NCBI GenBank assembly: GCA_947311845.1
Contig: CAMZMU010000035.1
Location: forward strand, 4,101,726-4,165,725
DNA length: 64,000 bases
Direction: 5' to 3'
Source: Poa pratensis
Taxonomy: Eukaryota; Streptophyta; Magnoliopsida; Poales; Poaceae
Shown: one piece after another, positions 13,166 through 22,856 of the stretch
How the letters are laid out: the number at the start of each line of letters is the position of its first letter
Numbering within the stretch: the first letter of the stretch is position 1
Position numbers and translations under genes: made by a program
The notes under the pieces: model-generated
Databases searched by the model: none
What the model saw: the letters and a program-made list of their open reading frames with translations, nothing else
Told to the model about the DNA's origin: nothing

Positions 13166-13270
13166 TTAAGTTGCTAGTGGGCGGCGATAGTACTAGCGCA
13201 CGCAAAAGGCAGAGAATAGGAGGTTCGCAAAACAAAGTCGCTGGTCTCCCCTCTCTCCCGTCCTACCACG

Positions 13271-14694
13271 ATGAGCAAGCCGGGCGGCGCCCCCGGCGGC
13301 GGGGCCACGGCGGGCCCGACGGCAGCGGCCGCTGCGGCCGCGGCGCAGAAGCAGAGGGCGCTCCTGCAGAAGGCCGACACCGACGTCGCCAGCCTCGTCG
13401 ACAACTTCTCCCACCTCATCAACATCGCCCGCGTAAGCCTTTACCCCCACCTCTCCTCCTCGGTGTCCTCGCATCCTGGCTAGCTAACCCTAACCCTGCG
13501 GCCTTCCTCGTCCTGTCAGGTCAACGACCCGCCCGTGCGCAACACCCAGGAGGAGTTCCAGATGGAGATACGCGCCTCCCGCATGGTAACGCCCAGCTCG
13601 GCTCACTCGCTGCCCACCACCTGTTCGGTCCTTTGTTTCCTTCCACTGGGTTTCATGTAGCCGTGCCAAAAATTGGAACGCTCTTGTTAGCTGACTCCAG
13701 TGCTACATGATTGGTTCCTATGCAGTAATGTCCATATGTTGTAATTAATCCGGCGATGCCATACCCAATTACCCAGCAGCAACAAGACATTATGAGCTAG
13801 TGTAATCTTGGCATCAGCCGGAGTGAGAAACTCAGATCTAACCAGGCGATGATCCTAACTCAGATCTAACCAGACCATGATCCTAAAAATGTAGCCCGTG
13901 ACACCTTATTAGGCAATGTTTGAAGTAGGAGAAGCTATCCCTGTATTGGATGCTGCAATTCGGTAGTGCAAGAGCCTGCAATTGACATGGTGTGGAGATG
14001 AGACTCAGCATGAGAGAAATAATTGTGCAGCTGTGATGTGGCTAGGCTGAAATTGCAGATGCCAGTCAACGAGGATCTGATCAAAACAGAGACCAGTTTG
14101 GTAGAAGTAAGATATAGTGACGAGCTGGGTATATACGTGCAGGGTAAAATTTCAGAAATATTAATAAAAGATGAAGCATGGAAATGACTTGGCTCAGGGG
14201 CCCCAGGCTGCGATTCTAACAAGTCGAAACACTTCTTTTCCTCTATGGGTACTACTCCCTCCCTGCCACTATATAAGAACAGCTTGCTAAAACGTCTTAT
14301 ATTGTGGTAGGGAGGGAGTACTATATAGTAGTGACTGATTTGATGTTATATTGTACTGCAGCCTACTGTTTTTTGTGTGTAAAATCTAGAAACAATCAAA
14401 TCTAGTATCACTCTGGGATTCATCTTGTTTAGTTGTCAAATGTTGTTTAATGTTTTTCAGGTACATTCAGCGGACTCTCTGTTAAAACTAGTGTCAGAAC
14501 TTAAGAGGACAGCCATCTTTTCTGGGCTTGCTTCTTTGAGTGAGAATGTTGATAGGAGGATTGAGGTGCTTAGTCAGCAGGCTGAGGGGACAGAAAGATT
14601 GCTGGAGAGAATTGGGCAGGAGGCAGCAGCGAGTCTTAAGGAATTGGAGGCACATTACTACTCATCTGTTGTGCGGACTCCGCTCTGCGATTGA
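13271..14694 (+). CDS. MED22: Mediator complex subunit 22 (MED22)
   Basis: MED22 is a small helical subunit of the Mediator head module that links transcription factors to RNA polymerase II in the nucleus. Three coding exons join in phase 0: 13271-13432, 13520-13585 and 14461-14694, all with GT-AG introns, giving 153 residues, the usual plant length. A Gly/Ala-rich N-terminus is followed by [11 protein letters not shown] and [13 protein letters not shown], then [15 protein letters not shown]. Exon 3 holds [18 protein letters not shown] and ends [12 protein letters not shown] plus a short tail. These are the conserved MED22/Surf5 blocks. Intron 2 contains a Stowaway MITE and a short tandem duplication (about 13830-13885). 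The first ATG after the promoter is used. No disabling change is seen, and identity is confident. Confidence 0.93.
14255..14318. mobile_element. Short Stowaway MITE in MED22 intron 2
   Basis: A 64-bp element starts CTCCCTCCCTGCCACTATAT and ends GTGGTAGGGAGGGAG, with TA at 14253-14254 and 14319-14320. It lies wholly inside the intron, 142 bases before the exon 3 acceptor, and should not alter the protein. Confidence 0.85.
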
Positions 14695-15561
14695 GGTGAA
14701 TATATATTTGTCTGAGAAAAGGAAAGTGTGTTAAAGATGATTCCGTACAGTGACTGACAAACTGTTACATTTACCTTTAGCGGCAATTAACCTAAACAAG
14801 AATTATATATGCTTGGTACAGTAGTTTAACGATGGTCGAATAATAGAAATACCACCTAGAGGAATAAGGACTTCATGCCTCGACAGCAGACACAATCAGA
14901 CTTTGAAGTAGAAATAACCGCAACCTGACTAGTATTCGATATTGACTGTTGTTGCTTGACAGTTCACAAACGGTATTTTAAATTCCTTTACACCTACCTG
15001 CGCAGCTGCGCTTCATGCTTCGGTTTGCCTGGATGCATTATGCTTACCTTTTGGATTCGTCTTTATTGATCAATAAAAAACTGTTAGCGGAGCTTTATGT
15101 CTCATGTTTCCCTTTTTGTTTTTGTTTTTTAATAATCTAAGCCTAGGTTATCAGTTGATGACTTACTGGTTACAGTTAACAGTCAAAAGGTGAACTAATG
15201 AATGGTTCATGAATGACTAGTCAAGTGTCCAACCATGGCATTTTCTAGGAAAATACAAAAGTTCATGTTTTTGTGCAATTGCTAGTTAACAAGATGGCAG
15301 CTATCTGCTAAGTTAAAGAACTTGCTGGTGGCATATAACAGTGACCTCAGTGAATTTTCTTTATAAAATTATTCTTCTAGGGAAATTTAAAACAAAAAAC
15401 TTGTATACTGAAATAATGGAAAGCTGTATCAGGGCAACAAGCCTTACACCTGTGAATTCTTTTACCTGCTCCTTGCATATTGAGCATCTGTTCTTTTGAC
15501 TGCAAATGGTATACCAGAAAAGTCTCTGTCGTTAACTTTTTACCGGCATTCATGGTTTCAG

Positions 15562-15790
15562 GATGTCTCTAGCTCCCAGCTGATGGCAGAGTGACTCTAG
15601 AGAAGCTGTGCACTGAGATATAGTCGATGTATGTTCTGTGAAAATGACTTAGGTCGAGAACGAATGTAATCGTTTCCAGTGATGTTGTGTTAGTTGTTGA
15701 GGTAGCACTCTAATTCTAGCTTCATCTGTTTTTCCCTTCTTGTTTTCTACGGAGTAGTTAGTTTTCAATGAAGGTTACATTGTGATTTTC
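15562..15790 (+). other. Probable spliced 3' UTR exon of MED22
   Basis: A good donor (GAG|GTGAAT) follows directly after the MED22 stop codon, with the intron starting at 14696. An acceptor (GGTTTCAG|GATG) is at 15561. The downstream block ends with plant-type far-upstream and poly(A) signals (TGTAAT, AATGAA). The intron would be 866 bases. AATAAA at about 15071 offers an alternative earlier poly(A) site. This is inference without transcript data. Confidence 0.4.
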
Positions 15791-15799
15791 TACTTCTGC

Positions 15800-16600
15800 G
15801 AGGTGTTGTGTGTTTGTGCTCCTTTTTCTGACTCCGTGTGCTGCTCCATTTTTTTAGGGTCACAAATTTCACCCAAACTTTTTACTGCAGGCAGTTTTGG
15901 CCAAACTCTTTATTTTCAAATCAGTTCCCATGGGCTCTAGCTTTTTGCATCCCCCTGCCAAACTGGGCTTGATTATCTAGCATCTGGTTGGGCATTCTTC
16001 AGGTCACTTGTGATGCTATGTTGAATCAAAGCTGTCTTTGCTACAGTAGATAGCCGAAAAGGCAAATCTTATGGGATGCGAATTTGATACTTTTGGGTCA
16101 CCCTTTGTCTCGTCAAATGTCAATTCCAGGACAGCTCTGTCTGTACCTGAAGAAGTGGTACGTGTCGAGTATTCAGTGAGTCGACTGGGGAGATGTTCCT
16201 TTTTTCGTCTTTGAACTACTTTTTTTTTGTTCATGCATGTGCATTAACCACTGGGCTATCGACCTAGCCTGGTACAGTGGTACTCCTGCCTTTGGTCCGA
16301 GTCTTGGTCGTGAAGAAAACATGCGAGGACTGGGCGCTTGCTTCACAAGTCCACGGAGCTGCAGGCATGGCGTGTGCCTGCAGCAGCAGCAGCTAGCCGC
16401 GTCAGTAGATTTTCTTTTGTCAGAGTACTTGTTGGACTACCGGGTGCTGACTGTACTTTTTGAGATGTGATCAGAATGCAGCATCGATCAGCTCATGAAT
16501 GCGACCGGCCGACCGGATTGTGTGAGTGAAGAGATAGTCGGTTTGAGCGTAGATTCTTTTGAGATGATTTTGGTTCTTGACTAATTACTGCAAACATTAT
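15800..16600. other. Duplicated segment A of a local paralogous set
   Basis: From about 16145 to 16490 the sequence matches, with divergence, parts of 20088-20240 and 21230-22000. Shared words include GGGAGAT near TTCCTTTTT, CTATCGACCTAGCC and CACAAGTCCACGGAG, and both longer copies end near ATCAGCTCATGAATG. No conserved ORF is supported across the copies. Confidence 0.55.
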
Positions 16601-16649
16601 GTCAGAACAGCGTCTTCCATTTTACCTTTTGCAGCCATCCATGTTTCAG

Positions 16650-16800
16650 GATGTCACTAGCTTTCCGGTGATAGCAGAGTGACTCCACAGGAACTGTGCA
16701 AGGACATGGTCAATATATCTTGTGTACAAAAACCCTCAAATTGTTTAGGATCAAGAACAAATGTAGTTATTTCCAACGATGTTGTATCAGTTCCTGTGGT
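16650..16800 (+). repeat. Diverged duplicate of the MED22 3' UTR exon
   Basis: This block repeats 15562-15705 with substitutions and small indels. Both begin TTTCAGGATGTC after a polypyrimidine stretch. Both share GCAGAGTGACTC, CTGTGCA, GAACAAATGTA or GAACGAATGTA, and GATGTTGT. It sits about 1.09 kb downstream of the original. Confidence 0.65.
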
Positions 16801-17665
16801 TTTATAGCGAATAGCCACCCACAAACGCCCGCGTCATCCTTCTCGGCCTGAACTCCAACCATCACAATGTTGGTTTTTTCCTATGATCAGACAGCGCAAA
16901 AAGAAAATAGTAAAACAATTTACATCATAGCCAACATACAAAAATGTATATTTCAACATCATGATTAGCTAGTTACTACCGAATACCTACCTTGGCACAA
17001 GTTTTTGATGGATTGTCAACCCGACGCTGTTGACAAACAATGGCAAATACTAGGGACCTTCTAGAGCAAACAAGCCACTCAGGAAGAATCAGCCTTATAG
17101 AGACGAGAATTCAGACCAAGCAACTGTGACTTGCATCTTACAAGCGCCAGCATTTAGCATGCCACAACTTCTACCGGCGTACTTTGGCATGAAAACAACA
17201 TCATCCCATGTAGCTTCTTATTCATCCCCTTCACACTGTGCAACGATAGAGATCTTGAGCTCTTCTCCATAAAAGGATCCAACCGATACAACACGCCGTG
17301 AAAGCTTGATCGTGCCATCATCGGAAACAGACAATTTACCATCTCCGAAAGCAAGCAACGGAACTTCCAAATCATCTATGCTTGAAGTACTAGCGGTGAA
17401 TACACCACTTGGTGGCAAGGATGAGCCAGCAATGAGTCGCACGCTGACCGTCGCCTCGTAAGAGCGTTCAATGTGATGAAATGTACATTTTTGTATGTTG
17501 GCTAGTGTAATCTTCGTCGTAGGAACAATAATGCCGTCCTTTTAATGACAAGACTAGAAAACTTAGGTCTCTATCCTCGGTCTGAGTTGCGCCTTTCACT
17601 TTGAGCACAACCTCGATGTTCCCAGGATCGATACATGTCACAATGCCACGTGTAGGACCCGTGAG

Positions 17666-18093
17666 GAGTAAATGGCACTGCCGGTCACACAACTCGTCCG
17701 CTATGTGCACTTAAGTCACACAACTGGAAAACGAGATTTTTTGGTCACACAACTGGACTTTTGGTGCACGCAGGTCACAAACCCCACATGTCAGTCCGTT
17801 TTCCGTTGGTAATTTTGCAAAAATAACCCTGTATTTTTGGACATTTTGCAGAAAACTCCCTGTAATTGGACCCAAATTTGGGGTTTTTGCGAAATATCCC
17901 AAAATACAGGGAGGTTTCTGCAAAATTACGTGTCCACGTCAGCACTCTTGCAACGGAAAACGGACTGACATGTGGGGTTTGTGACCTGCGTGCACCAAAA
18001 ATTCAGTTGTGTGACCAAAAAATCCCGTTTTCCAGTTGTGTGACTTAAGTGCACTTAGCGGACGAGTTGTGTGACCGCCAGTGCCATTTACTC
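17666..18093. mobile_element. Mutator-like (MULE) MITE inserted in the DUF6598 exon
   Basis: This 428-bp foldback element starts GAGTAAATGGCACTG and ends CAGTGCCATTTACTC. Nearly its whole length forms two inverted arms, including CACACAACTCGTCCGCT and its complement. It is flanked by a perfect 9-bp duplication, ACCCGTGAG, at 17657-17665 and 18094-18102; 9 bp is the Mutator signature. It interrupts the DUF6598 coding exon and its end supplies a TAA in frame. Confidence 0.9.
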
Positions 18094-18471
18094 ACCCGTG
18101 AGTGCTAGATAGGGATGCTGCAAATACACCATTTGATTAGTTAATTAAATATCATCGCCACTGGCCAACGAAGATTAAGTAAGAAAACACGATGAACGGA
18201 GAAAATATAAAAATTAGTTATTACCTCCTCGGTGATGGTTTGGCAGTTACTCCTTGCACGGGCATAGATAATAACACGTCTACGGTCGTCCAGGACATCT
18301 CGTGCGGTGACCATGCCAAACACGTCGAGCGGCCACCGTAAAGCTCCGCGTATGGACGCAATCTTGATAGAGAAGATCTGCAGGGTGTCTCTGGGTTCGA
18401 TGCTGCCACGACGCTTGTCGGTGTAACGCATGGCAGGGATACAAGCTGCAAACGAACGTATTGTTTAGTCA

Positions 18472-19370
18472 TCTCTACTATATAATATTGTTAAAGGTGA
18501 TGGTCGGCGGCGGTAGGTCGCGGAAGAAAAAACGAATCCATAAGTGAGGAGCCCACACCAATCCAAACCGAGTACAACATGAAGTGATCGTAGGGTATAG
18601 GTATATGATTCGAACCAATCTCTTGTTCGTGTACGCAAGCACGATCAGGAAAAAAACCAACCAAACTCACGGCCAGACTAGCCTGTCAAACACGACATAA
18701 AAAATATAGAAAGAAATATTTAAGGCACACCGGACCTGCATGCATTAACGTCACACCCATGTTACGTCACACAAGGTAAAAAAAATTAAATATGGAAATA
18801 ATTAGAAATTAAGGCAGCTCCACCATACTCTGATTGGATGATCTTAGTCTTAGCATAAAATAGAACGAGATATTTAAGGCACATCGGATCTGCATGCATT
18901 CACGTGTCACACCCATGTTACCTTACACAACCGTAAACCAAATATTTAAATATGGAAAGAATCACAAATTAAGTCAGCTCCATTATACCCAGATTAGATG
19001 ATCGTAGTCTTAATTAGCACAAAATAGTATATACTATATACGGGTAAAATTGAGGAAGTTATCTTAATCGTTAATCCTTCATATAGATCTGATCGGTCAC
19101 ACCGTGAGAAATAAGAAAACCCATTTGCAAGGTTGCAGCGTACACATAGGAAAACCGAAGACCGATGCGACAACAACTTATAATAGAAAAAATAACATCA
19201 CGAGGAGCTGAAGACGGACACGGCGAATTATCCTGATTGAAAAATAATTTGGTGGTGTGTTCGATCATGTTCACGCATTCGTTGATAGTTGCTCTGTCTT
19301 GGCGAAACATAATACCAGGAATGTTATAAATTTATATGTTTCCCGTTGCAACGCACGGGTATTTTATATA
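18472..19370 (+). mobile_element. Non-autonomous Helitron in intron 1 of the DUF6598 pseudogene
   Basis: The 5' end TCTCTACTATATAATATTG follows an A, and the 3' end has the subterminal hairpin CCCGTTGCAACGCACGGG. In the two other Helitrons of this window that hairpin is followed, seven bases later, by CTAG; here the terminal four bases are TATA, so the end is mutated. The element is 899 bp and has no coding capacity. It contains an internal tandem duplication: about 18702-18850 resembles 18855-19025, sharing TTTAAGGCACA and CTGCATGCATT. Confidence 0.75.
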
Positions 19371-19620
19371 TGGTGTATTATTGGAGCCGGCCGGTTAGTA
19401 CGTTAAAATTAATAGTACTACAATTAGGAAGCTCTTCTTACTGATGTCGTCGTCCCCGATGGCCCACCTCCGGCGGGCGTGGTAGTAACCAGCGTGGGTG
19501 GCCTCTTGGTCAGACTTGTCCTCGTTAGGCCTCCAACCTTCCTCGGCCCATCTCCTCACCATCGTCGATCGATGGATCGCCGTGCTCCTACGGTGGTCGC
19601 CCTCTTGGAACAAGAGCAGC

Positions 19621-19797
19621 CAGGGGCGGACCCAAGTGGAGCCTTGTGGGGGCCTAGGCCCCCACTCAAATTTGAGAAGTTCTAAAGAATTCGTTGATTT
19701 TTTCACAGAAATACACTTAAAATTTCAGATGTATGTAAGAAATGCCCCCACTGCAAAGTTTTGCCCCCACTTAGAAAACATTCTGGGTCTGCCCCTG
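19621..19797. mobile_element. hAT-type MITE with 8-bp target duplication
   Basis: This 177-bp element has inverted ends CAGGGGCGGACCCAAG and CTGGGTCTGCCCCTG. A perfect 8-bp duplication AGAGCAGC lies at 19613-19620 and 19798-19805. It sits just upstream of the DUF6598 ATG, in the former 5' UTR. The paralogous copy at 21187-21194 has a single AGAGCAGC and no insert. Confidence 0.9.
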
Positions 19798-19805
19798 AGA
19801 GCAGC

Positions 19806-20320
19806 GTTTATATAGGCATCGAGTTCGAATCTTCATGGTTCTTATCTCTGCAACTCGCGATTTTCGCGAGAGAACCAAATCCAAGTTGGTGAAGATCATG
19901 ATTTGGGCTGGCATAGTAGTTATTACCTTTGCAATTGCGGTTCGAATCTATCCGATCTTAAAGTGGAACATAATAAAATGAGAAATTGAAAGATTTCGTT
20001 GAAATTGTTCGTTTGGAAATTTCCCGAAAAGCTAGAATTAAAATGTGCAAGGTTTACCTAGTAAGCAACGAGTCCTAATCGGATACGTTCACAGGGAGAA
20101 GTGCTCCGCGTCGTGTATGTGGCTATTCCACTGGGAGATTTTTCCTTTTCCGCCCTTAACGTATCTTTTTTTAATCCATCATGTGCATTGGCCTATCGAC
20201 CTAGCCTACTTCATGTGGTCTTCTGGGCTGGTCAAGTAGTAATTTCTGTAGATTTGCAGTCGTCGCAGTAGTAATTTTTTATATTTCTTAGACCTCTTGG
20301 TAATTTGTAACCTACCGCGG
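19806..20320. other. Duplicated segment B, upstream of the DUF6598 pseudogene
   Basis: 20053-20240 matches 21224-21330 (TAAGCAACGAGTCCTAATCG, GTGCTCCGCGTCGTGTATG, GGGAGATTTTTCCTTTTCCG) and also segment A. About 220 bases (19830-20050) are present here but absent from the copy at 21.2 kb. Confidence 0.6.
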
Positions 20321-20332
20321 GAATGCATGCAG

Positions 20333-20627
20333 TTTTTTTTGCGAAACGCAGTTTAATGCAGACGCTCACATAGACGTGCACACACTCACCCTAATACACA
20401 CACGCACACCCTACCCCTATGAGCACCTCCGAAATACTGAGCCGGCGATTGGGTTTTGAGATTGACAAAGTCAGCACAGACGCCTCGCTGTCGATGGGAA
20501 CGTCGCCTCCAACTGAAGAATATTCCGCTTAAATGAGAAACACCAATGTCAAATGTAGAATTTAAACTCTGATGGGCAGGGATAAAATCACCCTCCTAAC
20601 CATTCTACCACAGGCAGGTTCTTAGGA
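20333..20627 (-). mobile_element. tRNA-derived SINE
   Basis: On the minus strand the element has an A box matching the consensus (TGGTAGAATGG), a B-box-like GAGTTTAAATTCT, a body with GGTGCTCATAGGGGTAGGGT and GTGTGCGTG, and an A-rich tail at 20333-20345. Flanking direct repeats AATGCATGCAG (20322-20332) and AATGCATGAAG (20628-20638) fit LINE-assisted insertion. It resembles a SINE family common in Triticeae. Confidence 0.75.
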
Positions 20628-20696
20628 AATGCATGAAGTTACTAGGTCCTTCGTGACATTTTCCTTTTCATAAAAAGAAAATCAAAAATTGAAAAA

Positions 20697-20870
20697 AAAC
20701 TATAGCGACCCACAAACATCCACGTCATCCTTCTCGGGCCCCAATCAAACCACGGTAAATTTGGTTTGTTACTCTGATCAGACAATGCAAAAATAAAATA
20801 GTAAACAATTTACGTTATAGCCAACATAAAAATATAAATTTCAAAGACACTTTTGATAACGGAGGGAGTA
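20697..20870. repeat. Diverged copy of 16805-16960, with a Stowaway end
   Basis: Shared words are AGCGACCCACAAAC, CGTCATCCTTCTCGG, GATCAGACA and AATTTAC followed by TAGCCAACATA. It ends with a lone Stowaway right end, AACGGAGGGAGTA, at about 20856-20868. Confidence 0.6.
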
Positions 20871-21124
20871 GTAAGCAACGAGTCGTAAGTGGATAGGTAT
20901 GTACAGCAAGGGAAGCTCTACTATCCAAAAATTGGAGTCCCCAAAATGCAATACTGGGCTCTGAAATAAGTTAAATTAACTATGTACTCGCTCAGATCCA
21001 AAAATAAGTGTTGAAGTTTTAAATTTAGATTAGTTCAAAACTGTGACACTTATTACTAATCGTAGGTAGTACTTTAACATCTATATTTCTCAAATATAGA
21101 TGAATAGGGAGTTTCACCCATACA

Positions 21125-22010
21125 CTTATTACTAATCGTCGATGGATGGATCGCCGCGCGCATACGGTGGTCGCCCTCTTGCAACAAGAGCAGCGTTTAT
21201 AGGGGCATCGAGTTCTAATCGAGTGGTAAGCAACGAGTCCTAATCGGATACGTTCTCCGGAAGAAGTGCTCCGCGTCGTGTATGCTGTTATTCCATTGGG
21301 AGATTTTTCCTTTTCCGCGTCGGTTCTGTCTTCGGCCAGATGATCGAGCAGCCGACACAGTTGGCCGGTCGATCGCCGAACGCATGCCAATCTAGGTTTT
21401 CCTGGAAGATAAGTACTACTCCCTTCGTTCCATTTTAATTGACTTTCTATTCATCGCATGTGGATGTATTTATACATGTAACATGTCTAGATATATCCAC
21501 ATTTGGTGGATAGCAAGTCAATTAAATTAGAACGGAGGGAGTAGATTGCTAACGGAAGACGATCGTTGATAGGTACTCCGTATATCTCTATTTGGGTTGT
21601 TGGGCTTTTTGTTGACGCTTATTGGGTGGTGAACTGGTGATTAACATACTAGTAAGCATAATTAAGATTTTGGAGGCCCCTGAATTTTGGGGCCTCGTAT
21701 CAGAGCCCTCAATCCTCCGGATCTATCAGGTCAAAAAAAAAAAACCCTCTGCCCACTGATCTATCGGCCTAGCCTACTCCCTGTGGGCTGAGCTAGCCAA
21801 GTCTTCTTGGTCGTCAAGGAAGAGAACATCTGGAGCTTGTTCCACAAGTCCACGGAGTGTGCTGCAGCAGCTACTACTAGCTGGTACGACTTCTTTCTGT
21901 CAGGGTTTCTGTTGCCTGTTGGAGCACTGTACCCTCGAGGTGCAATTGTAAAGAAGTGCAGCGTCCATCAGCTCATGAATGGGAGTGTCAGCAGTTTGCG
22001 ACCTGGAGAT
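21125..22010. repeat. Duplicated segment C (5' flank of a DUF6598-type gene without its coding exons)
   Basis: 21135-21230 matches the 5' UTR of the DUF6598 pseudogene (TGGATCGCCG, CGGTGGTCGCCCTCTTG, CAAGAGCAGCG). 21224-21330 matches segment B, and 21750-22000 matches segment A. It holds the empty hAT target site. It is split by the Stowaway at 21419-21541. Confidence 0.65.
21419..21541. mobile_element. Stowaway MITE, complete
   Basis: A 123-bp hairpin begins CTCCCTTCGTTCCATTTTAA and ends TTAAATTAGAACGGAGGGAG, with TA at 21417-21418 and 21542-21543. It is the same family as the truncated element at 2860-2972. Confidence 0.9.
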
Positions 22011-22851
22011 TTGTAAAGAAGTTTCACCTGTATGAAGAGATTTGCCAAGCGAAGCATTCAAACTGGAGAAATGTCGAGGCTACGGCATCTGGCCTAAAAA
22101 TACAGTAGAGGAAGCTGCGAGTCCAAGCGAAATCAACAGGTTTAGACACTGCAATGCATACGTGATTCCGAGGCTCGAGAGGGATGGGCATGGCCTGAGA
22201 TGAGGCCACGGGTTGCCGACTTGCCGGCAGTGTTTACGAGGAATCTCCCTCGCTCGGCGGCGTCGCGCATGGTATGAGAGCGCGTGACCCGATGTTTGCT
22301 GCCGACAGTGTAGTGCAGTGCAGTGGAGCGTCCTGGCAGCTCGAGCTCACCCTGGTGTCTGGCTGGCTCGCGAGATCCGCTCCATCCATCTACCTGGCCT
22401 GGGTGCAACCGTGCAAGTCAACGGGGTCATGCATGTTCGACGGAACCAAGTTTTTATTTAGAACAACGGAACCAAGTATATATGCTCCGTCTTTAACCCG
22501 AAAGTGCAAATGAGCCCGACTTCGATGGAGGCCCATTCCAAATTTAGAAAGGAGAAGGAATTAAACATGTCTGAGGAGGACAAATATTCGTCCTGTTTAT
22601 TTTTTTATGAAAATTGAAACGAAAATCCTAGGTGTAGATAACATCGAACTCTACCAATATGCAAAGTTCATCGTATTCTAGCCTACACAAAAATGACAAC
22701 GCGGCATTTGTCTTTTTTATCCAGACTACTATATAACGAACTTGGCATTAAGATTCTGCACAATGCGAGATTGCAACATTATCTACTCGTAGAATTTTTT
22801 CCATTTTTTAAAAGCTTTCAAATGCAGATTTTGGTTTACCTTTTTTCAAAA
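22011..22851. other. Intergenic, no gene seen
   Basis: No supported ORF is present. The string GAGATCCGCTCCATCCATC at 22372-22390 recurs at about 36256, on the other side of the retrotransposon. Confidence 0.45.
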
Positions 22852-22856
22852 ACCGG

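Larger units (their letters stand above)
17095..19562 (-). pseudogene. DUF6598 domain gene, disrupted by a MULE MITE and a Helitron
   Basis: DUF6598 proteins are a large grass family of unknown function. Reading the minus strand, exon 1 is 19562-19442 (starts MVRRWAEEGWRP, ends GDDD), exon 2 is 18445-18225 (DTLQIFSIKIASIRGA, WPLDVFGMVTARDVL, NCQTITEE), and exon 3 begins at 18117 (HPYLALTGP). Exon 3 resumes at 17656 with GIVTCIDPGNIEVVLKVKG. The C-terminus (SRRVVSVGS, FMPKYAGRSCGML, CKMQVTVAWS) ends at TAA 17095-17097. Exon 1-2 phase (1) and exon 2-3 phase (0) match perfectly. There are three lesions: a MULE MITE (17666-18093) that brings a stop codon at once; lost or shifted sequence around 17450-17510; and an in-frame TAA at 17218-17220. 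Intron 1 (19441-18446) is filled by a Helitron. It is confidently a pseudogene; the family assignment is from recognised motifs. Confidence 0.85.

Noticed and set aside
19920..19945. tRNA-like GGTTCGAATC
   Set aside because: No acceptor stem, D arm or anticodon arm could be placed around it; the word alone is not enough.
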